DNA of 26,352 bases from a virus, in IMG/VR virus record IMGVR_UViG_3300009788_000274, positions 1 through 26,352 of that record; one strand, 5' to 3'. The notes under the pieces are model-generated. The model was given only the letters and a program-made list of their open reading frames with translations. It ran no database searches and was not told where the DNA came from. Made by a program: the position numbers and the translations under genes. How positions within the stretch are numbered: position 1 is the first letter of the stretch; the number at the start of each line of letters is the position of its first letter. Below, piece by piece: positions 1 to 8,117 of the stretch.

Positions 1-1148
1 TGCCAATCACATTCCTGCTCTGCTCCGTTTACCGACCAGTCCCCGTTATATTCCTCTGAGTTACCATCGGGGTCTTGAAGACTAAAGCCTGACGTGCCTA
101 AGTAAAACCCTCCGTATGTCACCGTTACAGAACCATCTGAGCTATTCTGCGCCATCCCCGCTGTAGCAGGCCCATTGGTCAAGCCCGTGATATTTACAAA
201 AGCCCCTCCAGCATCAAGCGTTATCGTTAAGGGGTTGTCATGGTCATGGAATTTCATTGCCGAGGCAGGCCCAATAGTATCCCTGAAAAGGCTCTCCCCG
301 GCAACATCCAAGGTCTTGGTGGGTGTGGCGTTTCCTATCCCAAGCCTGTTATTCACGTCATCCCAGAAGAAGTTTGCATTGTCTTCCACCGTCATACCAG
401 TGGAATTGATGAATACAACGGATCCGCTTGTGAGTAGGGGGCCGCTGAGTTCGTTGAAGTACGAGACATTGATGGGATTGACCATTATGATGCCCTCGTT
501 TGCGTTTATCCTCAGGGGAACGCCCATAAATATCTTTCTCTCGGAGCCAGTGGGCCTTACATTGGTAAGTCCTCCATCCTCATTACCGACCCAAAGGCGA
601 TCAACTATATTCCACGATTCTCCATATGGTGTTCCGGTAGTATCAAGCTCCCTGACAAGCCCAAATGTGGTGATATAACCGAAATTAGTATTATCAATAA
701 TTTCAGTTGAGAGCCCGATAGAACCTGCGGCGGCAGGAGCAGCTGCATTGGAAAGACCCCACTCAGGAAAGCTCCCCGTTCCCCCCGTTATTCTCACAGC
801 AGTTCCATTGGCTATCTCGCCGCCTGTAGTGTTCTTGCCCCGGACAACCATCTCCTGACCTATCTGGAGACAAACATTGCCACCCTTGAGGCCAAGATTG
901 TTAGTGCCATCAGTATCATTCCAGAACGTCTTGGCTTCTTCACAGGGTATGCCGTCTGTGGTATTAAACATGATGTATCCGACATCAATTATGGGATTGT
1001 CGTTTGCGTCGAGCGCACCCGCCAAGCTTGGGGTGTTGAGAATAACCCCATCTTTAGGCGTATCAGTTCCATATAATCCCACGCCCACATTAAGCGCCCA
1101 TACTGGAGAGCTTAGAAGAAGAACCAATATAAGTATAAGTATTCTCAT
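1..1148 (-). CDS. Tail-fibre-like protein with Sec signal peptide (3' end outside window)
   Basis: An open frame of 382 codons starts at ATG 1146-1148 behind a GGGGGAG ribosome site and has no stop before base 1, so the C-terminus is missing. Residues 1-18 form a signal peptide (MR, a run of Ile/Leu, then SSPVWA before Leu19). The middle part (about residues 85-205) carries phage-fibre wording: LQIGQEMVVRGKNTTG, IANGTAVRITG, ITTFGLVREL and DGGLTNVRP. Around residue 262 is DDVNNRLGIGNATPTKTLDV, a repeat common in phage fibres and beta-rich appendages. Such proteins usually lack an export signal. It follows another signal-peptide protein and the lysis genes. Likely an appendage or surface-displayed beta-rich protein; receptor binding is inference. 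Confidence 0.8.
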   Translation of the reverse strand, partial: MRILILILVLLLSSPVWALNVGVGLYGTDTPKDGVILNTPSLAGALDANDNPIIDVGYIMFNTTDGIPCEEAKTFWNDTDGTNNLGLKGGNVCLQIGQEMVVRGKNTTGGEIANGTAVRITGGTGSFPEWGLSNAAAPAAAGSIGLSTEIIDNTNFGYITTFGLVRELDTTGTPYGESWNIVDRLWVGNEDGGLTNVRPTGSERKIFMGVPLRINANEGIIMVNPINVSYFNELSGPLLTSGSVVFINSTGMTVEDNANFFWDDVNNRLGIGNATPTKTLDVAGESLFRDTIGPASAMKFHDHDNPLTITLDAGGAFVNITGLTNGPATAGMAQNSSDGSVTVTYGGFYLGTSGFSLQDPDGNSEEYNGDWSVNGAEQECDW

Positions 1149-1157
1149 ATCTCCCCC

Positions 1158-1616
1158 TTAATTGATAATGTAGACGATAACTACGCCCTCTGCTGAATTG
1201 ACGGAGTTATTGGTGATATTCAGTGTTATCGGGCCTTCGGTTATTCTGCACCCGAAAGACGTATTGATCTTTGGGACAACTTGCTCTGAGTTCGCAGTGT
1301 CTCTATTGGCAAGCTCTCCCCCCATAATGTCCACGCCTGAGGGGTCTGTGATAGTAATATCATAATTGTCTGTTGGGGCCGGACTGCCTGGGTTCGTGAC
1401 CACAAGTGCTACGCAACCGCCCTTATATTTGGGCCATTCTCCATCTGAGGAAGTCGCCGGTACTGTCGCGGCTGATGCGGCGTTTGCTATCCATGAAAAG
1501 GTTATCGTTTCGATCCCATCGTTTATGGTTCCGCGCTTGACGGTAACCGTTCCCTCCGCCCATGACATTGTAGCCATGAGCATGACGATTATTAATGCAA
1601 GTATAAGCTTTCTCAT
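1158..1616 (-). CDS. Exported beta-rich phage protein, Ig-like pattern
   Basis: 152 residues with a textbook Sec signal (MRKLILALIIVMLMATMSWA before Glu21). The mature part is about 130 residues of alternating polar and hydrophobic residues with APTDNYDITITDPSGVD and ELANRDT. I know this wording from small phage proteins that usually lack a signal peptide. Two Cys (near 69 and 123) could form a disulfide after export. ATG 1614-1616 overlaps the o-spanin stop by four bases, so the two are translationally coupled; the next gene is the fibre-like protein. Function is unknown. A virion appendage component or a secreted or periplasmic protein are both possible. Confidence 0.8.
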   Translation of the reverse strand: MRKLILALIIVMLMATMSWAEGTVTVKRGTINDGIETITFSWIANAASAATVPATSSDGEWPKYKGGCVALVVTNPGSPAPTDNYDITITDPSGVDIMGGELANRDTANSEQVVPKINTSFGCRITEGPITLNITNNSVNSAEGVVIVYIIN

Positions 1617-1858
1617 CTTTTAGCCTCCTCGGCCGCATTCGTAAACTCAATATTTAAATCAAGCTTACGTGCGTCATTTACTGTTAAACACTGAACCCAC
1701 CTGATCTCGCCATCATGCATGACGGCCTCGAAGGGTTCTGACCATTCATATTCAAAATCAGGGCTTGATACGCGGCTTCCATTTCCCAGGCTTGAGCACC
1801 CTGAAAGCGCGACTACCAATAACACCGTCATAAGCACGTTTAATGTATTTATTCGCAA
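1613..1858 (-). CDS. Outer-membrane spanin lipoprotein (Rz1-like), TTG start
   Basis: 81 residues starting with MRINTLNVLMTVLLVVALSG and then Cys21. Arg2, a hydrophobic core and the LSGC lipobox make a lipoprotein signal; the mature chain is about 61 residues. I chose TTG 1856-1858 because AAAGGTGG lies six bases upstream and because it supplies the positive n-region; the internal ATG at 1829-1831 would leave only 11 uncharged residues before the Cys. The first 101 bases lie inside the i-spanin gene in another frame, the classic Rz/Rz1 arrangement. Known role of the family: pairs with the i-spanin across the periplasm to fuse inner and outer membranes in the last step of lysis. Confidence 0.75.
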   Translation of the reverse strand: MRINTLNVLMTVLLVVALSGCSSLGNGSRVSSPDFEYEWSEPFEAVMHDGEIRWVQCLTVNDARKLDLNIEFTNAAEEAKR

Positions 1859-1994
1859 CCTTGTCCACCTTTCTGTTTGTATTAACTTTCTCCTGGCTGG
1901 CCCCCTCTGCCTTCCCGCGCCTGTATATCCAGTAAATGAAGAATATAACCGCAAGGGCGATAACAGCATAAGGGGCCATAGCCAGTGCGTTCAT
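1758..1994 (-). CDS. Inner-membrane spanin-like protein (Rz-like)
   Basis: 78 residues: short N-terminus, one membrane helix at about residues 7-24 (APYAVIALAVIFFIYWIY), then a basic, helical tail rich in Lys and Arg, ending in PGKWKPRIKP. ATG 1992-1994 lies two bases past the holin stop; a longer frame upstream has no better start and would overlap the holin. The 3' part is overlapped out of frame by the lipoprotein gene, and position plus topology point to the i-spanin. It is shorter than lambda Rz and the coiled coil is not strong, so the call rests mainly on context. Confidence 0.6.
   Translation of the reverse strand: MNALAMAPYAVIALAVIFFIYWIYRRGKAEGASQEKVNTNRKVDKVANKYIKRAYDGVIGSRAFRVLKPGKWKPRIKP
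1865..1872 (-). promoter_or_regulatory. Ribosome binding site deciding the o-spanin TTG start
   Basis: AAAGGTGG on the minus strand, six bases before TTG 1856-1858. It lies within the i-spanin coding sequence. Confidence 0.5.
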
Positions 1995-1996
1995 TG

Positions 1997-2191
1997 TTAG
2001 CCTATCTTCTTGACCGCAGTTATACGGCCCCATACGGACATGCCTGCTCCGATAACCGCTATTGCTACGTTCACAACCATGCCCTGATCGCCAATGTCAT
2101 AGCCGAAATGCATTGCAAGCATAGCAAGCACTTGGACTATTACACCCCATACTGTTTTACTCTGAATTAAGCCCTTTGTTTCCTCGTTCAC
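1997..2191 (-). CDS. Holin
   Basis: 64 residues, GTG start with a strong AGGAGG site upstream. Starts with the charged MNEETKGLIQSKTVWG, then two hydrophobic segments (about 14-31 and 39-56) separated by a short acidic turn (GYDIGDQG), and ends with a basic tail (RITAVKKIG). The size, the SKTVWG opening and two-helix topology fit small phage holins, which make inner-membrane lesions that release or activate the endolysin. It sits between the M15 endolysin and the spanin pair. Confidence 0.8.
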   Translation of the reverse strand: MNEETKGLIQSKTVWGVIVQVLAMLAMHFGYDIGDQGMVVNVAIAVIGAGMSVWGRITAVKKIG

Positions 2192-2204
2192 AATAATCCT
2201 CCTG

Positions 2205-2726
2205 TTAAGCGTTAATAAGGTCTGCTGGTCGCTTGCCAGCCGCTAACTCGTCCAGTGTAAGCCCTGCCGTGTACTGGCAGTGCGTCATATCCCTGCGTGG
2301 CGTGCCGTCTGCGGCCTTGAAATCCCCGCCCCATGTAAAGCCTACCTCCTTGGCTATGCGTCCGGCCTCGGCATAATCAGGCTCGTCATTCTCGTTTAGA
2401 TCGGCCTTGGTGCTCCACGTTATCTTACCTTCTTCGTCTAGTATAGCAAAATCAAAGGCGCATTCAAAGAAATGGATACTTACCAGCGTCCACGTTATTT
2501 TCCTGTTTTGTTTGTCGGTGATGCGGTATAGGCCTGCAATTGACCTCAGAATATTAACCTCTGAGAGCGGTCTGCGGCCCTGTGCGTAATATGCTGCCTG
2601 CACTCTTATACTTCGATCAGTCTCAATAATCTTGACATTCAGGCCAGCATCGGCACATCTGGCCTTGAACTCCTGGCACTTCTTGTAAACTACTGCGTCT
2701 AAAAGTGCTTCGTCCCTGATTGGCAT
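2205..2726 (-). CDS. Endolysin, M15 family peptidase (L-alanyl-D-glutamate peptidase type)
   Basis: 173 residues. The M15 zinc site reads SIHFFECAFD (His85 and Asp92) plus DMTHCQ near the end (Asp146, His149), with GFTWGGDF between them, as in CwlK/T5-type enzymes that cut the L-Ala-D-Glu or related peptide bond of murein. The family pattern SxHxxGxAxD has Glu88 in place of Gly, a mild departure; the metal ligands are all present. There is no signal peptide, so it needs a holin. I start at ATG 2724-2726 because GGGAGGAGG sits six bases ahead and the upstream stop is one base away; a Met seven codons earlier lies inside the previous gene and lacks such a site. Confidence 0.87.
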   Translation of the reverse strand: MPIRDEALLDAVVYKKCQEFKARCADAGLNVKIIETDRSIRVQAAYYAQGRRPLSEVNILRSIAGLYRITDKQNRKITWTLVSIHFFECAFDFAILDEEGKITWSTKADLNENDEPDYAEAGRIAKEVGFTWGGDFKAADGTPRRDMTHCQYTAGLTLDELAAGKRPADLINA

Positions 2727-2727
2727 T

Positions 2728-3141
2728 TCAGCCTCCTCCCATTTCAACTAACTTTATCAAGAAATTGCCTATGCTTAAAACAATTCCAATTATTAAGCCT
2801 GTGACAGTTATATAAGCTACTATTTGTTTTCGGCTTAATTTACTTTCTGCTGATTCTTTTACTACACCAATGGATGTGTTTATATTTTCCATATCCGTCT
2901 TTGTCGGGCGTGTGGCAAGGTCAAGCTCCATATTATCTTGCTTAGCATCCATTTCCCTTGTGCGCTGAAAGAGTATCTCATGTTCTTTTTTCCCCTGTAC
3001 CATATAGTCATCCATCTTCTGCACAAATACGGCCTGTGTCTTATCTCTTTCAATGTCAGCCTCAGAGGCTTCTTTAAGAGTATCCTTGATCTCCACTATA
3101 TCTTCTTTTAGAGAGCAAGCATCTAAGTCGCATTTTTCCAT
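2728..3141 (-). CDS. XhlA-like coiled-coil protein with C-terminal membrane helix
   Basis: 137 residues. Residues 1-105 are charged and helical with heptad-like spacing (coiled coil expected). Residues 107-131 form one membrane helix (IVAYITVTGLIIGIVLSIGN), followed by a short Gly-rich end. This layout resembles haemolysin XhlA and related lysis-accessory proteins, which help a holin act at the membrane. It directly precedes the endolysin and holin, which supports a lysis role. ATG at 3141 has AGGGGGAA upstream. Two Cys near the N-terminus (CDLDAC) are unexplained. The family call is by layout, not by a diagnostic motif. Confidence 0.6.
   Translation of the reverse strand: MEKCDLDACSLKEDIVEIKDTLKEASEADIERDKTQAVFVQKMDDYMVQGKKEHEILFQRTREMDAKQDNMELDLATRPTKTDMENINTSIGVVKESAESKLSRKQIVAYITVTGLIIGIVLSIGNFLIKLVEMGGG
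2732..2740 (-). promoter_or_regulatory. Strong ribosome binding site of the endolysin
   Basis: GGGAGGAGG on the minus strand, formed by the last Gly codons of the preceding gene. It settles the endolysin start at 2726 rather than 2747. Confidence 0.6.
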
Positions 3142-3150
3142 AGTTCCCCC

Positions 3151-3516
3151 TTAAAAGCCTATTCTTAGGCCGATAGTTAGATTGTTGGCTACCACGCTGG
3201 ATTGATGCCCGATCATTCCCACCTGAAACATGTGAGACCACTTTTCAGGAAGTGCATAAATTAATAGTGATGTAAGCCCGTAATATGCGGCGAAATATGA
3301 GTAAACCTCTCGCTCTGTAGGGTGTTCTCCTAATACTTTATTTGTTTCTGTATATGCCTCAGGCTCACGCGCTATCTGCAAAGTCTGCTGCATATCGGCA
3401 ATCATCACTATTGTTAGCGGGATGTGTAACTGTGTGTTGAGCTTATCCCATGTGAATGGTTCTGCCTGGGCGAGTGCGGGGGTTAGGCATAGTATTATGA
3501 GTATGATGTATTTCAT
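3151..3516 (-). CDS. Signal-peptide membrane protein of phages, unknown function
   Basis: 121 residues with a Sec signal (MKYIILIILCLTPALAQA before Glu19). The mature part has ETNKVLGEHPTEREVYSYF (about 57-75), followed by two hydrophobic stretches (about 76-91 and 97-117) that may be membrane helices. The ETN-x-x-LG-x-HP wording recurs in small phage and bacterial membrane proteins of unknown role. ATG overlaps the stop of the giant gp16-like gene by four bases (ATGA), so it is coupled to the ejection-protein operon and leads into the lysis genes. A role in lysis timing or superinfection exclusion is possible but only a guess. Confidence 0.75.
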   Translation of the reverse strand: MKYIILIILCLTPALAQAEPFTWDKLNTQLHIPLTIVMIADMQQTLQIAREPEAYTETNKVLGEHPTEREVYSYFAAYYGLTSLLIYALPEKWSHMFQVGMIGHQSSVVANNLTIGLRIGF

Positions 3517-6500
3517 CGTCTGCGCCTCTCTTTTATCTCGCTACCCCTACCAAACCACCAGTAATACAGCTTGCCGATAACAGGTATGCTTTCAATGGTT
3601 TTGAGCTTATCAACTGCAAAGTTTTCCTCGAAGTCGTCATAGAGCTTTATAACGTCCTTGGTTATGTCATCCACAAGCTTTGTGGGCGGGAGAATCATTT
3701 GACCTATCGCGCTTCCAAGCCCTTCTCTGCGAACCTGAAAGACGGTGTAACGGCTGAACCCTATGAGCTTGGCTACGTTATCCACTGCCAGATCATTAAA
3801 ATCTATCTCCCTGCCAAGCAATAGATCCTTTAAAATGTCTGCTGTGGCATTCATAGCCATTAAGAGGGCGGACAGTCTTATAAAGTTCCGTATAGCCTGA
3901 GTCGGGTTATCACTCATCTGGTTATATACTTCATTCCTGTAAACGTCCAGCATTTTGATAGACCATGTTTTCAGCATGTAGAATATGCGCCCGTTCCCTG
4001 CTTTCAGATATTGCTCCGGAACCTCGGAAAGTGCCACGGGCTGGAAGTTGAGTAATTCGTTAAATGAGAGATATTTCACGTTCTCAGAGATTATGCCATC
4101 CCTCAGGTCTTGCAATACGTCCTCGGTCTCGTTGCCGAATATCTCCTTGAGGTCTCTGGTGAGCCCTGCATCGTCCTGACGGGCAAGTCTCTGGTACTTC
4201 GATACCACGGAGTTGATAAGGGCTTCCTTGCCCACTCTGTCCATCTGAGTGAGTCCTACGAGCCTAAAAACCGTATCAACCATTGCAGCCATTTTTGACT
4301 TCTCTTGAACCTCTGTGGCAATCCTCTCTATTCCAATGTCTTCTTTTTTTATCACAGATTTGCCAATAATTGACTTAACGGCTGCGGGGAGAGAATCGCG
4401 TAACCCTCCGGCATATATAGCAAAAGATAGGTCTCCTATCTGGGTGATGGCGTTAAACACCGAACCCATGACCGTTAAATAGGACAAATTTTTATATATT
4501 CCAACAAGCCCTCTTGTGCCTTTTTGCTCGAATCTTGCGGTTAAAATAGTACGCACTTCCTTCTCCTGGCTGGGCTTTAACGTGCCTTCATTTATCAGGT
4601 CAAGGATATAAAAACCTAGTGAATCTTCGAGATTGTTAAACTCATCCACCTTTGAGTCCGTGGGCCTGCTCTTGCCAAAGAGTTTGCGGGCTTCTATTGC
4701 TTCATTCACGGATTCGAGATAATTGATAAGTGCTGAGTTTGAATCACTGTAAAATACGTTCATCTCAGGGGTTACGAAATCTATAATACGGTCTTTCATG
4801 TTCCCCGTGGCTGAGAGCGTTATATTCCCGCCACTGTAGCCGCGTATCATATTGTTAATAAGGTTTACTTTCTCCTGCTCGACCAAAGCCCTGCCAAGCG
4901 CAAACTCCTTACGCTTGATGGCTTCGTCTAAAATACTCCAGTCCTCACGATCTGACATGAACTCATGGAATCCGGCTGAGTCTTTGATGATCCTTGGAAA
5001 GTAATTCTCCAGGTATCCAATATCAAACCCAACCTCATTGGCGCGGGCATAGATATTGTCGAGTACTTCCTTAACCGCTTCATATTCATCGGTAAACCCG
5101 TGCTCCTCTGTAAGTTCCTGAATCTTAGTGGTGTCACCATTTTTTAACGCCATGTCCAGATCAGCGTAATTATCTTTACTGAGCTTCCCGACCTTCTCCA
5201 GATAAGGAAGGACTGCACGGTTATCCTTCTGGGTCTGAGTCAGTACAGCAAACTCAAACCTTCTAAGAGCCTGCCTGAGGGTGGGTGAGATATTAGCCAG
5301 TCTGGTAGAAATGGGGCCAAGCAATTTATCTACGGTCTTGACCGCGTTTTCGCCTACCTCCTTGGCCTTCTTGACAAAAGCAGACTTCCTGCTTGGCTGG
5401 ATATTCCGGTTAATCTCATATACCGTTTCTGGTATATCAGTGCGCTTGCTACCGCGCTTTTCAATGGCTGGCCTGAATCCCCTTGACCTCTTAAACCTCA
5501 CACGAGCTTTCAATTTCTCGGTTATCGCGTCAAGTTCTTTATCATTCATCTGGCTCAATGGCTTCTTAATATCAAGCTCAGATTTGATGTCATTTATCAC
5601 GGTCTGGTTTATCTCATTAATTTTTCTTATAAAGGCTATCTTGCTCCGCTTGCTTCCAAGGTTCTTCTTGAGCCTCTTAGCCTCCTCAAAAGCGTTGGCG
5701 GCATCCTGTATGCGCTCGGCTACGTTGCCGAACTGTGTTGCAGTTGTGGAATTGGCAATAGCTTTCAGGAATTTACCCCTCAGGGCCACGGGTAGGGTCT
5801 CGCTTGCAAGCTCTGTGAGCGTGCGCCTTGTGGCCCTCTCTATGCGTGTAACAGTCCTTGCCTGGGCCTGTTGCCTTCTAAGCGCGTTAATCTTCGTTCT
5901 CGCCTGTTCCACGGCCTCCTGACGGCCTTCTCGTCTGGCTATACGGGCAAGTTTGACCTGTTCGCCTATCTCTGAGACCAATAAGTCTACACGCTCTCTC
6001 TCCTGCTCTGTGACTTCTTCCTGCCTGAATACCTGTTGACTGCGTTCTTGTGCTACGGTTTTAAGGCGCTCTGCTTCTTTTGTGAGGGCTTGAATGGTCT
6101 CGCCCTGCTCTTTAATCTCTCCCTTGAGCAATTCGGCCCGCGTGGGCTTTGCTATTTCTTGAAATTGAACCGTATCAATAAAGTCAGAAATCCCCTGGTT
6201 AATTATCTGGTTAAGTTCGCCCTCGGCAAGGTTCTCGGTGGCGTCAAGGAAATCGCCTTTTGTGGCCTGAACTTGGGCAAAGAAAGCCCCGCCTATGCTC
6301 TCGGCAATGGCTGTAACAACCTCTTTCTCGCGGGTGTTGGTAAGGGCTTCTCCGGACTGAACCTTGTCAATTACATTGAGAATCACGGCCTTGTCTACTC
6401 CTCGGAGTTCTTCTATGCTCTCAATCTGACGCCCTCCGGCCTCAACTAAGGCCCTGAGATTAACCATTCTCTGAGATATATCAAGGATGGGTTTAAGGCT

Positions 6501-8117
6501 CTCGTCAAGTTTCAGGTCAGGGAATAACGGCCTTGCCTCCTCTGGCCCGAACTCAATTGACCCGCGCTCCTCTTTGAGCTTGTTGAAAACCCTTGTCATG
6601 AATCCCTTGAACCGCTCCCATAGATCGCCAAGCTTGGTTTTCATGCGCTCGGTGAATGTCTGCTCGTCTGTCACGCCCTCGGCTATAACGCGCCTGCCAA
6701 GGTTCTCAAGGTCTGGTAGCGCGGCCTCATCTTCGACCTGTCCCAAATTGGACAATATTTCGGTTTCTTCTGGTATTCCCTCTAAAGTGTCGGGTATTTC
6801 TTCCTCAGTTGGGGTAATTTGCCCCACTATTTCTTCTTCTGTGGCTTCTGACGCTATTAATTGCTCGAATGCCTCAGTGGTTATCTCCTCGCCCTCGGCT
6901 ACCTGAACCGCCTCCGCTTCCTCGGCTATGCCCTGTATTCTCTGCTGGAAACCTTCTATCAGGTCGGTGTCCTGAGGAGTAAGGTCTGATTCGGCCTTAT
7001 CCTGCGCGGCTGCTGTGATAATTGATACCCCGCCTCCAACTATTGCGCCCACGCCAAAAGCTCGTACAAGGTCGCCAACTGCGGGGGTGTCTCCTGTGGC
7101 AACGCCTGAAATAACCTCTTGTCCGGCCTCCTGAGTGCCTTCAAGGACTGCTCCACGAATAGCGCGGTTTATGACGCTGCCGCCCTCTGCGAATATTCCA
7201 AGTTTGTTGGTGACCACGAGCAAAGGCACGTTTAACCAGAATGTAGTGGTTGCCGCGTCCTCGGCTCTGCTCTTACTCCCTGTTTCCCTGAGTACATCCC
7301 TGTAAACCAGTCCGGCCTCTGTGGATGCTTCTAAAGAGGTCATAACGCCAGTTCCGGCCCATGCCGCGAAACGTGTGGAGGCTCCGAATAATAGCTGTGT
7401 TCCTTGCGCCACGCCGAAGCCTGGAATAAAAAATACAGCCATTGAGCCAAAGCCTCCGGCTACATCGTCCGAAAAGTCGCGCTCCTCTGCGCTTGGGGCG
7501 AGTTCTGATCTCCACACGGATGCTTGGTTAGCAAGGTCTGCGCCCATCTCGCTATCGGTTATCCATTGCACGCCTCCCGCGAGACCTTCAATGCTTCCGA
7601 GTGCTCCGGCCCCTATGCCCTTACCAAATCTCTCAATGCGCCTCAATCCCTCGCCCTCAGGGACTAATTGACGCTTGAACTCCTCAACCGATATGCCACG
7701 CTCACGGGCTTCAAGGGCTATGTTGGCCTCTGCTATGCCTGCTTCTCTCGTGCCGAACAATTGCCTGAAATATCCGTCCACTTCCTCCCATAACGTGCGT
7801 TCCGGAGCTTGTCTGAGTTCCGGTTGCCTCCTGCGCTGAACGTCAATCATGCGGGCCTGTATCGCACCTTTAAGGGATTGAGCGTTCTTGTCAGAGGAAA
7901 GTCTGCCGTTTATCTGCTCTACGTTGGCCTCTGCGTCTCCTGGCTCCATGCCGAATGAGAAGAAATTGACATGAGCGTCCGCAATGGCTTGGTTATTCTC
8001 CGGTAATGCTTCTATCTGCGGGGATTCCACGGTATCAGGAAGTCTTGTAAAGTCAAGCCCTTTTTTCTCCATTTCAACTTTATCAGGAAGTCTTGTGAAG
8101 TCAAGTTTATTCGCCAC
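3513..8117 (-). CDS. Giant internal virion / ejection protein (T7 gp16-like position)
   Basis: 1534 residues from GTG 8115-8117, overlapping the previous stop. N-terminus: two copies of LDFTRLPD with 16-residue spacing (residues 5-12 and 21-28). Residues about 165-372 are rich in Gly/Ala with several hydrophobic stretches that could insert in a membrane. Residues 373-480 are strongly acidic. A long charged coiled-coil region lies around 640-870. The C-terminal half is helical, ends in YYWWFGRGSEIKERRRR, and resembles large polyvalent phage proteins. Last in the portal to gp11-16 order, it matches the gp16 slot, whose product forms the trans-envelope DNA channel. I see no lytic transglycosylase domain, which T7 gp16 has at its N-terminus. 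Confidence 0.75.
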   Translation of the reverse strand: MANKLDFTRLPDKVEMEKKGLDFTRLPDTVESPQIEALPENNQAIADAHVNFFSFGMEPGDAEANVEQINGRLSSDKNAQSLKGAIQARMIDVQRRRQPELRQAPERTLWEEVDGYFRQLFGTREAGIAEANIALEARERGISVEEFKRQLVPEGEGLRRIERFGKGIGAGALGSIEGLAGGVQWITDSEMGADLANQASVWRSELAPSAEERDFSDDVAGGFGSMAVFFIPGFGVAQGTQLLFGASTRFAAWAGTGVMTSLEASTEAGLVYRDVLRETGSKSRAEDAATTTFWLNVPLLVVTNKLGIFAEGGSVINRAIRGAVLEGTQEAGQEVISGVATGDTPAVGDLVRAFGVGAIVGGGVSIITAAAQDKAESDLTPQDTDLIEGFQQRIQGIAEEAEAVQVAEGEEITTEAFEQLIASEATEEEIVGQITPTEEEIPDTLEGIPEETEILSNLGQVEDEAALPDLENLGRRVIAEGVTDEQTFTERMKTKLGDLWERFKGFMTRVFNKLKEERGSIEFGPEEARPLFPDLKLDESLKPILDISQRMVNLRALVEAGGRQIESIEELRGVDKAVILNVIDKVQSGEALTNTREKEVVTAIAESIGGAFFAQVQATKGDFLDATENLAEGELNQIINQGISDFIDTVQFQEIAKPTRAELLKGEIKEQGETIQALTKEAERLKTVAQERSQQVFRQEEVTEQERERVDLLVSEIGEQVKLARIARREGRQEAVEQARTKINALRRQQAQARTVTRIERATRRTLTELASETLPVALRGKFLKAIANSTTATQFGNVAERIQDAANAFEEAKRLKKNLGSKRSKIAFIRKINEINQTVINDIKSELDIKKPLSQMNDKELDAITEKLKARVRFKRSRGFRPAIEKRGSKRTDIPETVYEINRNIQPSRKSAFVKKAKEVGENAVKTVDKLLGPISTRLANISPTLRQALRRFEFAVLTQTQKDNRAVLPYLEKVGKLSKDNYADLDMALKNGDTTKIQELTEEHGFTDEYEAVKEVLDNIYARANEVGFDIGYLENYFPRIIKDSAGFHEFMSDREDWSILDEAIKRKEFALGRALVEQEKVNLINNMIRGYSGGNITLSATGNMKDRIIDFVTPEMNVFYSDSNSALINYLESVNEAIEARKLFGKSRPTDSKVDEFNNLEDSLGFYILDLINEGTLKPSQEKEVRTILTARFEQKGTRGLVGIYKNLSYLTVMGSVFNAITQIGDLSFAIYAGGLRDSLPAAVKSIIGKSVIKKEDIGIERIATEVQEKSKMAAMVDTVFRLVGLTQMDRVGKEALINSVVSKYQRLARQDDAGLTRDLKEIFGNETEDVLQDLRDGIISENVKYLSFNELLNFQPVALSEVPEQYLKAGNGRIFYMLKTWSIKMLDVYRNEVYNQMSDNPTQAIRNFIRLSALLMAMNATADILKDLLLGREIDFNDLAVDNVAKLIGFSRYTVFQVRREGLGSAIGQMILPPTKLVDDITKDVIKLYDDFEENFAVDKLKTIESIPVIGKLYYWWFGRGSEIKERRRR
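8033..8105 (-). repeat. Two direct 25-bp repeats coding for LDFTRLPD
   Basis: Copies at 8081-8105 and 8033-8057 differ by a single base and are 48 bp apart, in frame at the start of the giant ejection protein. Each encodes LDFTRLPD, joined by a short charged linker. Confidence 0.85.

Noticed and set aside
1-1148. Diversity-generating retroelement target in the fibre gene
   Set aside because: BPP-1-like head genes raised the question, but I see no reverse transcriptase, template repeat or C-type-lectin end in the window; the fibre C-terminus is outside it.
1613-1969. 118-residue version of the o-spanin with a long N-terminal extension
   Set aside because: The extension lies in the i-spanin coding region, would bury the lipoprotein signal about 50 residues inside, and has no ribosome site; the TTG start at 1858 gives a proper signal.
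5281-5922. 213-codon plus-strand frame opposite the giant ejection gene
   Set aside because: Lies wholly antisense to a well supported gene, is Ser/Leu-rich as expected of an antisense shadow, and has no recognisable domain. The other long plus-strand frames (for example 14275-14916 and 20246-20881) fail for the same reasons.
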